Assembly (NCBI GenBank): GCA_963718195.1
Contig: CAVQYQ010000004.1
Coordinates: 186,001 to 250,000 of the forward strand
DNA: 64,000 bases
Direction: 5' to 3'
Origin: MADRE3 sp963718195
GTDB taxonomy: Bacteria > Desulfobacterota > Desulfobulbia > Desulfobulbales > Desulfocapsaceae
Positions within the stretch are counted from its first letter, which is position 1. Every line of letters begins with the position of its first letter. The notes under the pieces are model-generated. The model did no database searches. It worked only from the letters and a program-made list of their open reading frames with translations, and had not been told where the DNA came from. Below, piece by piece: positions 27,514-36,422 of this stretch. The position numbers were made by a program, and so were the translations under genes.

Positions 27514-27930
27514 TTATTTAGGGGTCGGAAGATCAGCTTCGAGAAGCAGACATTCATCGTCCAGGTTTGCACCTGTTTCGCCTTCATAAGCATTGGCAGC
27601 ACCCTCAGCCGTAGTACGGACCGGGAACTTAAAACGCTTCATGTTGCCATTACGGAACTTGACAGTCCACATAATAGAATCAGAAGACCTCATTGGATGA
27701 ACCTGGCCACCCATCGGTACGAAGTCATCATAGCCGCGAACAAAGATCGCGCCCTGCGGGCAAATCTTAACGCAGGAATAACACTCCCAACATGCATCCG
27801 GCTCCTGATTATAAGCAAGCATTGACTCAACGTTCAAAACCATCAGATCGTTGGGACAGATGTACATGCACGCAGTTTTGTCACCACCTTTGCATCCATC
27901 ACACTTTTCAGGCTCTACATAACTTGGCAT
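27514..27930 (-). CDS. aprB: Adenylylsulfate (APS) reductase beta subunit
   Basis: This 138-residue ferredoxin-like subunit carries two [4Fe-4S] clusters that feed AprA. The cysteines are seen as CDGCKGGDKTACMYICP at about residues 10-26 and CWECYSCVKICP at about 47-58. The C-terminal tail that embraces AprA is present. It is the first gene of aprBA, with an AGGAGG site 7 bases before the ATG. No sat gene lies immediately upstream; the neighbour is ftsK. Confidence 0.97.
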   Translation of the reverse strand: MPSYVEPEKCDGCKGGDKTACMYICPNDLMVLNVESMLAYNQEPDACWECYSCVKICPQGAIFVRGYDDFVPMGGQVHPMRSSDSIMWTVKFRNGNMKRFKFPVRTTAEGAANAYEGETGANLDDECLLLEADLPTPK

Positions 27931-28154
27931 TAAACTACCTCCTAAGTTTGTTTTAACTGTTGTGGCCCTGAACAGCCAGGACCCACTTGAACCATAATAA
28001 AATCATTTACTACAAACGTACATACTCCCAGTCATTGGTGCATCCTCAACGAATGCCAATAACTGTTTGATATTACTACCAATAAAGCTGTTGAAATAAT
28101 TGCGAGAATTCGATTTAAAAAAAATGAACGCTCACTCATTTTTCCAAGAGTTTT

Positions 28155-28183
28155 CTTATAAAATGTTGCCTGATAATTGTCAA
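28155..28183 (-). promoter_or_regulatory. Strong sigma70-type promoter upstream of aprBA
   Basis: On the minus strand TTGACA (28183-28178) and TATAAG (28160-28155) are exactly 17 bases apart, just past the ftsK stop. The next clear gene is aprB at 27930, implying a leader of about 215 bases. A minor in-frame peptide (ATG near 28140, no good ribosome-binding site) lies inside that leader. Confidence 0.75.
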
Positions 28184-28210
28184 GGAAAATCAATGAGCCG
28201 AGTGATTTGC

Positions 28211-30358
28211 TCAACTATAAGAATTGCGGGCCAGCACCTCGCGGGGCTTTGCCCCGTCAGCTGGACCAATAACCCCTTCCTTCTCCATCATTTCAATGAT
28301 TCGTGCAGCTCGATTGTAGCCGATGCGAAGCCGTCTCTGGACCATAGAGATTGAAGCCTGGCCAGATTCACAAACAACAGCAACCGCTTCGTCGTAACGC
28401 TCATCGAGCTCATCGTCGATCCCTGAATTGGTTAGAGAATCTTCCTCGACCTGTTCGAGAACAGAATCATCATAAACCGCCTCACCTTGTTTTTTCAGGA
28501 AATCAACCAGCTCTGAAGTTTCCTGTTCTGAAATATAGGCCCCGTGTACCCGCTGTATCATGGAGGTTCCTGGTGGCATGAACAGCATGTCTCCCATACC
28601 AAGCAGATGTTCGGCCCCGGTGGCATCAATAATTGTTCGCGAGTCGATCTTCGAGGAGACTTTAAATGAGATACGAGCAGGGAAATTCGCCTTGATCAAG
28701 CCGGTCAGGACATCGACTGATGGTCGCTGGGTTGCCAGGATCAAGTGCATTCCGGCAGCCCGAGCCATCTGGGCCAGTCGGGCAATGGCAGCTTCCACAT
28801 CTTTTGAGGCAACCATCATCAGGTCTGCCAGTTCATCTACGATAATGACAATATAGGGCAGTTTCTCCGGCGATGTCTCGTTGTATGAGTCAAAACTTTT
28901 TACCTTGGCCTCTTCCAGCAGCCGGTAACGCCGTTCCATCTCCCGTACTGCCCACATGAGTGCCCTGCTCGCCAGCTTGGGCTCAACGACCACGGGATGG
29001 AGCAGGTGGGGAATCCCCTCGTATCCGGATAACTCAATACGCTTCGGATCAATCATCAGAAAGCGCACTTCATCAGGGGTTGCATTAAATAAAATGGAAC
29101 CGATAATGGTATTAATCGCCACACTCTTACCGGCTCCGGTGGCCCCGGCAATCAATAGATGCGGCATCCTGGCCAGGTCGGTGTAGGTTGGGTTGCCGAC
29201 CACATCCAGCCCGAGGACAATCCCAAGTTTCGCTCGATAATTCTGGAAATGATCAGAGGACAGCAGTTCCCTGATATAGACAACCTGTCTGATTTCATTG
29301 GGTATCTCGATTCCCAGCGCTGACTTGCCCGGCACCGACCCGACAACCCGCACAGACTGAGCTTTAAGGCCAAGAGCAAGGTCGTCTGCCAGGCTGACAA
29401 TCTTGTTGATTTTAATCCCGGGAGCCGGAGCGTATTCATAGGTGGTCACCACCGGTCCGGGTGAAATACCGACCACCTTGCCGGAAACACCGAAGTTCTT
29501 CAACTTCTGTTCGAGTTGTTTGGAAATCTTGAAATAGACGTCCTTGTCAACCTTTTCTTCGGGCGCGCTGCTTCTTGCCAGAATCGACAGGGGGGGAAGT
29601 TTCCAGTTTCCCTTGGCCACCGGCGTGGTACTGAACTCCTGTTCATCATTTTCAGAAGATGCAGGCCTGGGCGGTTCTTTTACAATAGGCGGACCCTGCA
29701 ATACAGCAACCTCGGGCTCAGGTTTGGCCGGTTTAACCGGTTTGGCTAACGGCTGCACATTGGTCTGTTTGACCTTTTTCTCTTTGCGCTCGGACCGTTT
29801 TTTCAAAACACTTCTCACCAGACTGATGCTCCCTGCTATAACGGCTTTACAGCTGCGCCAGAGAAAGGTTACCAGCTGGTAAGGGGAAAATTGGGTGGCA
29901 AGCATCAGCGAAACGAGCAGCACCAGTCCCAGCAATAAGACGGTACCACTGTCGCCAAGCACAGCATGGATGAGGTCGAATATGGTCATTCCCAGGAACC
30001 CGCCAGCGTTGAGAAAGTCCGGGCGATACAGGGAGAGCGATGACAACAGTGTGCAGAATGAGATGATTGAGCCGGTGAGGCCAATCGTTACCTGCGGCAA
30101 CCGCTCAAAAGACAAGCTCCTCTTAAAGAAAAGAACCGACAGCAAAATAACCAGTCCCGCAAAGAGATATGCCCCCCAACCGGTAAAGCCGAGCAGCAGT
30201 TGGGCCACGAGGTGGCCAATTTCACCGCACCAGTTTTGACCAGAGGGGAGTTGCTCTGAGATCAGGCTCAGCAAAATAAACGCGGCGACAAAAAGACCGA
30301 GAATTGCCACGAATTCCTGCTTGAATCCGGGTTTGTTATTTTTTTGAGTTTGAGCCAT
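28211..30358 (-). CDS. ftsK: DNA translocase FtsK/SpoIIIE family
   Basis: This protein of about 715 residues has four to five membrane helices in the first ~180 residues, a short basic/proline linker (about 190-260), and the FtsK motor with Walker A GATGAGKS (about residue 385) and Walker B VIIVDELADLMM. A C-terminal winged-helix gamma domain (QRRLRIGYNRAARIIEMMEKEGVI) reads KOPS-like DNA signals. It pumps chromosome termini through the septum. The start is uncertain: ATG at 30358 (MAQTQKN) is preferred, but codons upstream to 30397 are open. The product is of the short-linker type, shorter than E. coli FtsK. Confidence 0.93.
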   Translation of the reverse strand: MAQTQKNNKPGFKQEFVAILGLFVAAFILLSLISEQLPSGQNWCGEIGHLVAQLLLGFTGWGAYLFAGLVILLSVLFFKRSLSFERLPQVTIGLTGSIISFCTLLSSLSLYRPDFLNAGGFLGMTIFDLIHAVLGDSGTVLLLGLVLLVSLMLATQFSPYQLVTFLWRSCKAVIAGSISLVRSVLKKRSERKEKKVKQTNVQPLAKPVKPAKPEPEVAVLQGPPIVKEPPRPASSENDEQEFSTTPVAKGNWKLPPLSILARSSAPEEKVDKDVYFKISKQLEQKLKNFGVSGKVVGISPGPVVTTYEYAPAPGIKINKIVSLADDLALGLKAQSVRVVGSVPGKSALGIEIPNEIRQVVYIRELLSSDHFQNYRAKLGIVLGLDVVGNPTYTDLARMPHLLIAGATGAGKSVAINTIIGSILFNATPDEVRFLMIDPKRIELSGYEGIPHLLHPVVVEPKLASRALMWAVREMERRYRLLEEAKVKSFDSYNETSPEKLPYIVIIVDELADLMMVASKDVEAAIARLAQMARAAGMHLILATQRPSVDVLTGLIKANFPARISFKVSSKIDSRTIIDATGAEHLLGMGDMLFMPPGTSMIQRVHGAYISEQETSELVDFLKKQGEAVYDDSVLEQVEEDSLTNSGIDDELDERYDEAVAVVCESGQASISMVQRRLRIGYNRAARIIEMMEKEGVIGPADGAKPREVLARNSYS

Positions 30359-30734
30359 ACGTCGCAACACTCCACTATCATAAAAGTTATACGTCAACTA
30401 TGCTACCCGGTCCTGAATATTTCACAAGTTGAGACGGTTTGCGAGTCAAGAAGACCTGGGAACGGCTATAGATACTATGCCTCCCCTAAAAGCGAGGCGG
30501 GATAGCAGACCGTATCGACTCGTGAGATAATCAGGGTAGATGTACCCGCAATAGCAAGAAAATGCAAGTAAACCGGCCGACTGCAAAGAAAAGATCAGCA
30601 CCCTGATGCTGTCTGTTCAAGGGAAAAAAGAAAATGTTTGGCTGAATTTTGTGACTCAGCTCTGGAAAAAATCTGCGGGAAGAAGATGTAAAAGTAGAAG
30701 GTGCCTGAAAGTCCAAAAGAGATCCAGGCAAAGA
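30359..30734 (-). other. nusB-ftsK intergenic region
   Basis: I see no convincing gene in these 376 bases. There is a small hairpin GCCTC / GAGGC at 30479-30498 without a T run. A 66-codon minus-strand frame (30531-30731) starts 4 bases after nusB, but it has no recognisable features and unlikely composition. Confidence 0.4.
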
Positions 30735-31166
30735 TCAGTCATCCTTTTTATGCTGGCTTCTCACGGCATCGAGCACACCGTTGATGAACGCGGGAGAATC
30801 TGCGCTGCCAAATCGTTTGGCAATCTCTACCGCTTCATTGATGGCGACCTGCGGGGGGACATCGTCGGTGAAAACCATTTCATAAACACCGACCCTGAGG
30901 AGGTTGCGATCCATAACGGCAATCCGCTCCAGTCGCCAATTAACAGCATTGTCACCGATGAGCTGGTCAAGGTTCTCCCGCTTGCTCTGAACACCTCGAA
31001 GTAGTTCGAGTGCATATGGCCGGGCTTTGTTGCTGATCTGGTAGAGCAGGCAAAACTGAGCAAAACGATCAATTATTTCAACTTCCTGGTGACCATTCGC
31101 CCCGGAGAAATCATCCTGGAAAAGAAATTGCAGTGCAGCCTCTCGCGCTTTTCGTCTGGTGCCCAT
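30735..31166 (-). CDS. nusB: Transcription antitermination protein NusB
   Basis: This 143-residue all-helical protein forms the NusB-S10 complex that loads on boxA during rRNA antitermination. Typical segments are MGTRRKAREAALQFLFQ at the start, NRDLLRVGVYEM-type near residue 95 (here DRNLLRVGVYEM) and AINEAVEIAKRFG-SADSPAFINGVLD at the end. It follows ribH with a 79-base gap, the common ribH-nusB order. Confidence 0.96.
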   Translation of the reverse strand: MGTRRKAREAALQFLFQDDFSGANGHQEVEIIDRFAQFCLLYQISNKARPYALELLRGVQSKRENLDQLIGDNAVNWRLERIAVMDRNLLRVGVYEMVFTDDVPPQVAINEAVEIAKRFGSADSPAFINGVLDAVRSQHKKDD

Positions 31167-31245
31167 AATAGCTCTTAGTCTGAAAGAAGAAAGCCGTACC
31201 AGATCGTTGTCGGGTACGGCTTTTCGATGTTACCTTGCCGGTAAT

Positions 31246-31719
31246 CTATGGTTGATTCAAGGCGTCAACTAAATTTGCCATCTCAATCGCAGCCACTGCA
31301 ACTTCAGCCCCCTTATTACCCGCTTTGGTACCTGATCGCTCAATCGCCTGCTCTATTGTCTCGGTGGTAAGAACACCAAACAGCACCGGGATGTTCATTT
31401 CCAGGCCGACCTGGGCAGAGCCTTTCGATACTTCATTAACAACCACATCAAAGTGGGGCGTTGCTCCCCGGATAACCACCCCCAAACAGATTATTGCATC
31501 ATACTTTTTGGTGGCAGCCATTTTTTTGGCGATCAACGGGATTTCATAGGCACCTGGAACTCTCGCCACATCAATATCAGAATCCTGGGCTCCTGAGCGC
31601 GCAAGACTGTCAAGTGCTCCTTCCAGCAGTTTCTCAGAGATGAAGGAATTAAACCGGGCCACGACAATGCCGAATTTTTTTCCATCCGCTTTCAGGTTTC
31701 CTTCAATAAAGTTAGCCAT
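31246..31719 (-). CDS. ribH: 6,7-dimethyl-8-ribityllumazine synthase
   Basis: This 157-residue enzyme condenses the pyrimidine intermediate with 3,4-dihydroxybutanone phosphate, the penultimate step of riboflavin synthesis, and usually forms a 60-subunit shell. Recognisable parts are VARFNSFISEKLLEGA (about 20-35), VPGAYEIPL (about 53), CLGVVIRGATPHFDVV (about 80-95) and the NKGAEVA motif near the end. It is separated from the preceding gene ribBA by a 192-base gap that holds a palindromic mobile element (31735-31877). Confidence 0.96.
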   Translation of the reverse strand: MANFIEGNLKADGKKFGIVVARFNSFISEKLLEGALDSLARSGAQDSDIDVARVPGAYEIPLIAKKMAATKKYDAIICLGVVIRGATPHFDVVVNEVSKGSAQVGLEMNIPVLFGVLTTETIEQAIERSGTKAGNKGAEVAVAAIEMANLVDALNQP

Positions 31720-31734
31720 TTTTGTCTTTCCTCT

Positions 31735-31877
31735 GAGCCTTTTGCAAAATGATGATTTTCGTTCAACGTCAAACCATGTGAAAAATTTTTACCGCAGGCA
31801 TATAATTGATATTCCGAGGATAAAAAATTTAAGCATAACGTAGAGATTGAGCGAAAAGGGCGTTTTGCAAGTGGCTC
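31735..31877 (-). mobile_element. MITE-like palindromic element, copy 1 (143 bp)
   Basis: The ends form terminal inverted repeats: GAGCCTTTTGCAAAA on the left and the complement of GAGCCACTTGCAAAA on the right (13 of 15 matching). The element is flanked on both sides by CTCT (31731-31734 and 31878-31881), a 4-bp target duplication. It is non-coding, and its two halves are imperfectly complementary along their whole length, so its RNA would fold into one long hairpin. It is about 88% identical by eye to the inverted copy at 62375-62514. It lies between ribBA and ribH, inside the riboflavin operon. Confidence 0.85.
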
Positions 31878-31911
31878 CTCTATCTTGATTTACTCTCGCT
31901 CTACTTCCAGG

Positions 31912-33120
31912 TTAATCAACTTCTATCAAATGTCCCATACGATCGCGTTTACACATAAGATAGTCTTTATTTTCGTCTCCCGCCTCCATTTCGATGGGGA
32001 AACGATCAACAATCTCAATACCATACCCCTCTAACCCAACAATTTTTTTCGGGTTGTTGGTGAGCATCGCCATCTTGGAAACACCGAGATCTCTTAAAAT
32101 CTGCGCCCCAATCCCGTAATCTCTCAGGTCGGCCTTGAATCCCAGCTTGAGATTCGCCTCCACCGTATCAAACCCTTCATCATCCTGCAATTTGTAAGCC
32201 TTGATTTTATTGACCAGCCCGATACCGCGACCTTCCTGCCGCATATACAAGACAATGCCGCACCCTTCCTGGTCAATCATCCTCATGGCGGCATGCAGTT
32301 GTCCGCCGCAGTCACATCGGGCAGAGCCGAAGACGTCACCGGTCAAACATTCGGAATGAACACGCACCAGGATTCTGTCTCCTTCTTTTGGTTCACCTTT
32401 AACGAGGGCAATGTGTTCCATCATGTCCACATCGTTGGTATAGACAATCGCTTTGAAATCGCCGGCATGTTCCGTTGGGATCCTGGCCTCAGCCGCCCGG
32501 TGCACGAGGACATCCTGGCGCAGTCGATAGGCAACCAGATCGGCAATGGTTGCGATTTTCAAACCATGCTTCTCGGCGAATTCCTCAAGATCCGGCATGC
32601 GGGCCATGGTGCCATCATCTTTCATGATCTCACAGATGACTCCTGCAGTCCGCATCCCTGCCAGGCGGGCAAGGTCGACTGACCCCTCGGTCTGTCCGGT
32701 ACGAACAAGTACTCCACCCTCTTTTGCTCTTAAGGGAAAGATATGGCCAGGACTGATAATATCATATGGTGTCGCGTCAGGAGCGACTGCTGCCTGGACG
32801 GTGCGAGCCCGGTCTGCTGCCGAAATACCTGTTGACACACCGGTTCGGGCCTCAATACTGATGGTGAAACCTGTTCCAAACGGTGACTGGTTCTGAGACA
32901 CCATCATCGGCAGCTGCAGCTGATCAATGATGTCAGGACTCATGGTCAGACAGATAAGGCCCCTGCCATGGGTGGCCATAAAGTTAATCGCTTCAGGCGT
33001 TACCGCCTCTGCCGCCATGGTGAGATCCCCTTCATTCTCTCGATCCTCATCATCGACAAGGATGATCATCTTCCCCGCCCTGATGTCTTCTACCACTTCC
33101 TCTATCGGACTGACTGCCAT
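31912..33120 (-). CDS. ribBA: Bifunctional 3,4-DHBP synthase / GTP cyclohydrolase II
   Basis: This 402-residue fusion makes both precursors of riboflavin. The RibB half (about residues 1-200) has the DDEDRENEGDL metal/substrate loop and HGRGLICLTM. The RibA half (about 205-402) has the zinc site CLTGDVFGSARCDCGGQL and the catalytic RQEGRGIGL segment. Both active sites look complete. It lies 32 bases after ribE. The palindromic element at 31735-31877 follows its stop by 34 bases. Confidence 0.97.
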   Translation of the reverse strand: MAVSPIEEVVEDIRAGKMIILVDDEDRENEGDLTMAAEAVTPEAINFMATHGRGLICLTMSPDIIDQLQLPMMVSQNQSPFGTGFTISIEARTGVSTGISAADRARTVQAAVAPDATPYDIISPGHIFPLRAKEGGVLVRTGQTEGSVDLARLAGMRTAGVICEIMKDDGTMARMPDLEEFAEKHGLKIATIADLVAYRLRQDVLVHRAAEARIPTEHAGDFKAIVYTNDVDMMEHIALVKGEPKEGDRILVRVHSECLTGDVFGSARCDCGGQLHAAMRMIDQEGCGIVLYMRQEGRGIGLVNKIKAYKLQDDEGFDTVEANLKLGFKADLRDYGIGAQILRDLGVSKMAMLTNNPKKIVGLEGYGIEIVDRFPIEMEAGDENKDYLMCKRDRMGHLIEVD

Positions 33121-33152
33121 AATGAACTCTTATTAATCAATAATTTTATCAG

Positions 33153-33806
33153 TTAAAGATAACCATTTTCAGCAAGAAACGCCGGGTTTATTCGTGACGG
33201 TTTCCCCGGCTCATATGAATCTGCAGAGAGCAGTTTTTCTATATACTTACCGATAACATCCACTTCAATGTTAACTTTGCTGCCGCTTTTCAGCAGACCG
33301 AGCGTCGTCACCTGCATGGTATGGGGTATGACCGAAACACTGAAAATCCCCTTCGAACAGCTGTTTACCGTCAGGCTGACACCGTTGATCGTTATCGACC
33401 CTTTCTCGATAATATAACGATCCTGCTCAGGCGGCACCGAGAAAGAGAGAATCCAAAAATTTCCATCCTGCTTGATGCCGGCGGTGACGCCGACACAGTC
33501 TATGTGCCCGGAGACAATGTGGCCGCCCAATCGGTCAGCAAGTCGCAAAGCTCGCTCCATATTTACCACATCCCCTGCCCGGAGACCACCTAATGTTGTC
33601 CGGGAGAGGCTTTCAGGCGATACATCAACGGTAAATCGGTCGCCCATTATATTATAGGCTGTCAGGCAGGCACCGTTGACCGCAACAGACTCGCCTTCTG
33701 CAGGATCGGAGAAGGCAAACTGGGCCTCCAGATCAAAGGCACGTCCCCCACCTGATGGCCTGCTGTTTATGAGCTTTCCTTTGCCAAGGACAATACCGGT
33801 AAACAT
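33153..33806 (-). CDS. ribE: Riboflavin synthase alpha chain
   Basis: This 217-residue enzyme dismutates two lumazine molecules to riboflavin. It has the two tandem lumazine-binding barrels: the first begins MFTGIVLGKGKL and carries VAVNGACLTAY (about residue 40); the second carries ITINGVSLTVN (about 138). The MFTGI start is diagnostic. It is the first core rib gene of the cluster ribE-ribBA-ribH-nusB and begins 9 bases after a TPR gene. No FMN riboswitch was seen upstream. Confidence 0.97.
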   Translation of the reverse strand: MFTGIVLGKGKLINSRPSGGGRAFDLEAQFAFSDPAEGESVAVNGACLTAYNIMGDRFTVDVSPESLSRTTLGGLRAGDVVNMERALRLADRLGGHIVSGHIDCVGVTAGIKQDGNFWILSFSVPPEQDRYIIEKGSITINGVSLTVNSCSKGIFSVSVIPHTMQVTTLGLLKSGSKVNIEVDVIGKYIEKLLSADSYEPGKPSRINPAFLAENGYL

Positions 33807-33815
33807 TTTAGTTCT

Positions 33816-34424
33816 TTATGCACCCTGGTCAGTGATTTCTGCCGCCTTTTCCCGATATGACTCGGCAATCTTGTTATGCTTGAAATTTGCGTGAATCGAG
33901 GCCACTGTCTTATACGCATCAGCAGCTTTCTCCCGATCACCCGAGGCCAGATAGATTTCAGCCATCATCTCAAGAACGGCAACCGTTCCCCTGGGATCGT
34001 TGTTTGCCTGGTATGAATCAAGCAGGTCAAGACAGATATCCAGGGATTTTCGATAATCCTCCAGTCCCTTATAAACCTGGACGAGCTGCATGGAGATAGC
34101 CTGAAGGCTCAAATAGTCTTCAAGCTCCTCGCAGATATCCCAGGCGCGCTGGTAGTTGGTCAATGCCTTTTCATAGTCATCGCGCTGTAAACAGACGTGC
34201 CCGAGCTGGTTTGAAGCATTGGCAATCCCCTCTTTATTATCCTCTTCTTCAAATCCGCGCAAGGCATTGTAGAGAGACGCAGCCGCCAACGAACTCTCTC
34301 CTCGTTCCGCATAGCCCCGTCCTTCATCGTAGTCGATCTGTGACTGGCTTCTGGATTCTTTTTTATTATCAGTTGATTGTCCGGCCTGACCGATAGAGTT
34401 TATATCCTGAATTGGTGTGCTCAT
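33816..34424 (-). CDS. Tetratricopeptide repeat protein
   Basis: This 202-residue soluble protein has no signal peptide. From about residue 35 to 195 it consists of TPR-like helix pairs (GYAERGESSLAAASLYNAL, HVCLQRDDYEKALTNYQRA, YKGLEDYRKSLDICLDLLD and AEIYLASGDREKAADAYKT). TPR arrays bind partner proteins; the partner here is unknown. Its start overlaps the stop of the upstream zinc-ribbon/HEAT-like gene (ATGA), and ribE follows after 9 bases, so the three are probably co-transcribed. Confidence 0.8.
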   Translation of the reverse strand: MSTPIQDINSIGQAGQSTDNKKESRSQSQIDYDEGRGYAERGESSLAAASLYNALRGFEEEDNKEGIANASNQLGHVCLQRDDYEKALTNYQRAWDICEELEDYLSLQAISMQLVQVYKGLEDYRKSLDICLDLLDSYQANNDPRGTVAVLEMMAEIYLASGDREKAADAYKTVASIHANFKHNKIAESYREKAAEITDQGA

Positions 34425-35554
34425 TGTTCTTTTTGTCCCTGTATCCTTTTAATGGCAAGTGTAGCCTGTTCTGCAACGGTGGTGCGCAGGGGAGAACCCT
34501 GCACCCAGATGGTAAGTTCTGCATTATCCTGGTGCAGCCCCATGAGCTGGATCGAGGCTTCTGTGGCAGTGATCTTGCCAAGCAGCCGTGCCAGCTGCCC
34601 GCGAACCGCCGCATCAGGATGATTCAAAAAGTGAAACATCGAATAGAAAGGGGTTTCGCGAACCAGGTCTGGTCGGGTTTCAGCTATTTCGGCAAGCGCC
34701 CAGATTACCTGTACTCTCGTTGAGTCGGCACTGACAAAACCAAGCAGGTGACGGGTAAACGCCCCAAAGATATCGGGACGCAGAGCCACCACTGAGCCAA
34801 TAGTCTCAATCATGCCCCATGGCGTTGCGGCCGAATCGGAGCAGGCCTCAAAGAGCCTGTGAACCAGCTCGGATACCTGGCCCGGATCTCTGGTTGCAAC
34901 GCGTGCACAAACCCGGCCGATCAGCCAGGCGGACTGCCAGCGTTTTTCCTCGTAGGGGTCATAGAGAAGTCTCTGCATGAAACGCAGGGTCTTCTTGTCA
35001 TCGAGGCAAAGGGCCACAAGAGCATTCTCGTCGAGCTCTTCGGTGAGTTTTTTTACCAGTCGTTTGTTCGCCCGGCCCCGCTGGTGATCCTTACCCGGTT
35101 CCGGTTCCACAGGAGGGGGCGCATAACCGCTTGAAACCTCAACCTGCTCGGCCTGCTGCTCTTTTTTCTGCTGCATTCGCTTGGCGAGATCAGACATCTC
35201 AGTATGCAGCCGGACAAAATAAAGTACCCCGCGTACGGCTCTTCCGTCAACGTGCCGGAGATCGGTTACCTGGTGGGTCTCCTCATCATAATCCTCAACC
35301 CGTCCGGTCAGGTAATCATCCTCGGGCATTAATTCCCAGGCCAGGTCCCAGTTGTCGCCGCAGGCATGGACCAGGGTTTCAACCATGGCCGCGCCGACGT
35401 TATGTCCGGTGGGATCACAGGAGTAAACTGCCCCGCAGGAACATTTGCCGACACAGAACTCTCTCATCTTCCTGTTCGGTGAATCTACAGCACGCTCGAC
35501 CTTCTGCCCGCAAAACGGACACCAGGGTCGTTTGATCATCGTTTTTTTCTTCAT
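34421..35554 (-). CDS. Zinc-ribbon and HEAT-like repeat protein (DVU0298-like)
   Basis: The product has 377 residues. The N-terminus has a zinc-ribbon-like set CPFCGQKV (about residue 12) and CVGKCSCGAVYSC (about 34-46). A linker rich in Gln/Glu/Pro follows (about 130-165). The C-terminal half (about 170-377) is helical with HEAT-like turns (RWQSAWLIGRVCARVA, TRVQVIWALAEIAETRP, DAAVRGQLARLLGKIT). From memory it resembles proteins called DVU0298 family in sulfate reducers; the function is not known. Its end overlaps the next TPR gene by 4 bases. Confidence 0.7.
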   Translation of the reverse strand: MKKKTMIKRPWCPFCGQKVERAVDSPNRKMREFCVGKCSCGAVYSCDPTGHNVGAAMVETLVHACGDNWDLAWELMPEDDYLTGRVEDYDEETHQVTDLRHVDGRAVRGVLYFVRLHTEMSDLAKRMQQKKEQQAEQVEVSSGYAPPPVEPEPGKDHQRGRANKRLVKKLTEELDENALVALCLDDKKTLRFMQRLLYDPYEEKRWQSAWLIGRVCARVATRDPGQVSELVHRLFEACSDSAATPWGMIETIGSVVALRPDIFGAFTRHLLGFVSADSTRVQVIWALAEIAETRPDLVRETPFYSMFHFLNHPDAAVRGQLARLLGKITATEASIQLMGLHQDNAELTIWVQGSPLRTTVAEQATLAIKRIQGQKEQ

Positions 35555-35591
35555 TTACTTCTCGTTACTTTCCCGCAGCGAAAGAAGCGGT

Positions 35592-36221
35592 TCAGCCAAG
35601 CTTTTCCTCAAGGCTGGCAATAAAATTCGGGTCAACCGAATAACCGAGTTCCCGAGCTTTATCCATGTATTTTTTTGCCTCACTGAACTGTTCACTGAAG
35701 TAGAGGGCAACCGCCAGGTTATTATGGGCAAGCGGAGACTCGCTGTCATGCTCCAGTCCCTTTCGGGCTGCCTCGAGGGCTCGCTCATCGTCACCTTTCA
35801 TGGTCAGTACCGAGGTGAGATTCATCCAGACAGTGGCAATTGTCTCGTCTATCCTGATGGCTTTCTCGTAATGCTCGATGGCTTTTTCAATTTCGTTCTG
35901 CTGCTGCCAGATTAAACCGAGGTTGGCATGTGCCTGGGCAGCTTTGGTGTTCACAGAAATAGCCCGCGTGTTCAACTCCATTGCCTTTGGTAAATCTCCC
36001 TTGCCAAAATGGATCGCGCCCAGGTTGATCATGCTCTCTGCGGACTGGGGGTCAAGTTCGATTGCCTTTTCCAGCGATGCTATCGCCTCGTCAATACGGC
36101 CTGCTTTCATGTAGACCAGCCCCAGATGGTGACGGGCCATTACATTATCCGGGTGCTCAGCACACTTTTTTTCCATCTCGGCGATGACCGTCGGAAGATC
36201 TTCTTTTAACTGCTCTGCCAT
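35592..36221 (-). CDS. Tetratricopeptide repeat protein
   Basis: This 209-residue protein is built from about five canonical TPR units (for example RHHLGLVYMKAGRIDEAIAS, NLGAIHFGKGDLPKAMELN, NLGLIWQQQNEIEKAIEHYE and NNLAVALYFSEQFSEAKKY). It has no signal peptide. A clear AAGGAG site lies 7 bases from the ATG. It heads the small run TPR, zinc-ribbon/HEAT-like, TPR, ribE and probably acts as a scaffold. The partner is unknown. Confidence 0.8.
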   Translation of the reverse strand: MAEQLKEDLPTVIAEMEKKCAEHPDNVMARHHLGLVYMKAGRIDEAIASLEKAIELDPQSAESMINLGAIHFGKGDLPKAMELNTRAISVNTKAAQAHANLGLIWQQQNEIEKAIEHYEKAIRIDETIATVWMNLTSVLTMKGDDERALEAARKGLEHDSESPLAHNNLAVALYFSEQFSEAKKYMDKARELGYSVDPNFIASLEEKLG

Positions 36222-36422
36222 GTCTTTACTCCTTGATTATAATGGTACCGGCAACAAAACATCTGTTGTTTGGCTGCGTTTTTACTATTCCTGCCGACTG
36301 GTGGTGCCAGCAATGAATTTTACCGTGTCGTGTCTCTTATGGCCTGCAATCGTGCGGCCTACACTATAGACACCTGACCTTCACTTTCAAGCAGAAAATA
36401 CAAATGCTGACCCGTCGAAAGA

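Noticed and set aside
28032..28214. 60-codon frame in the aprBA leader, with a possible hydrophobic peptide from an inner ATG
   Set aside because: The first ATG lies upstream of the promoter, and the inner ATG near 28140 has no good ribosome-binding site. It is kept only as a remark on the leader.
30531..30731. 66-codon minus-strand frame just after nusB
   Set aside because: It starts 4 bases after nusB but has no domain, poor composition and no ribosome-binding site. It is treated as chance.
33807..36422. FMN riboswitch before the riboflavin genes
   Set aside because: No conserved RFN-element segments were seen upstream of ribE, ribBA, ribH or ribF.
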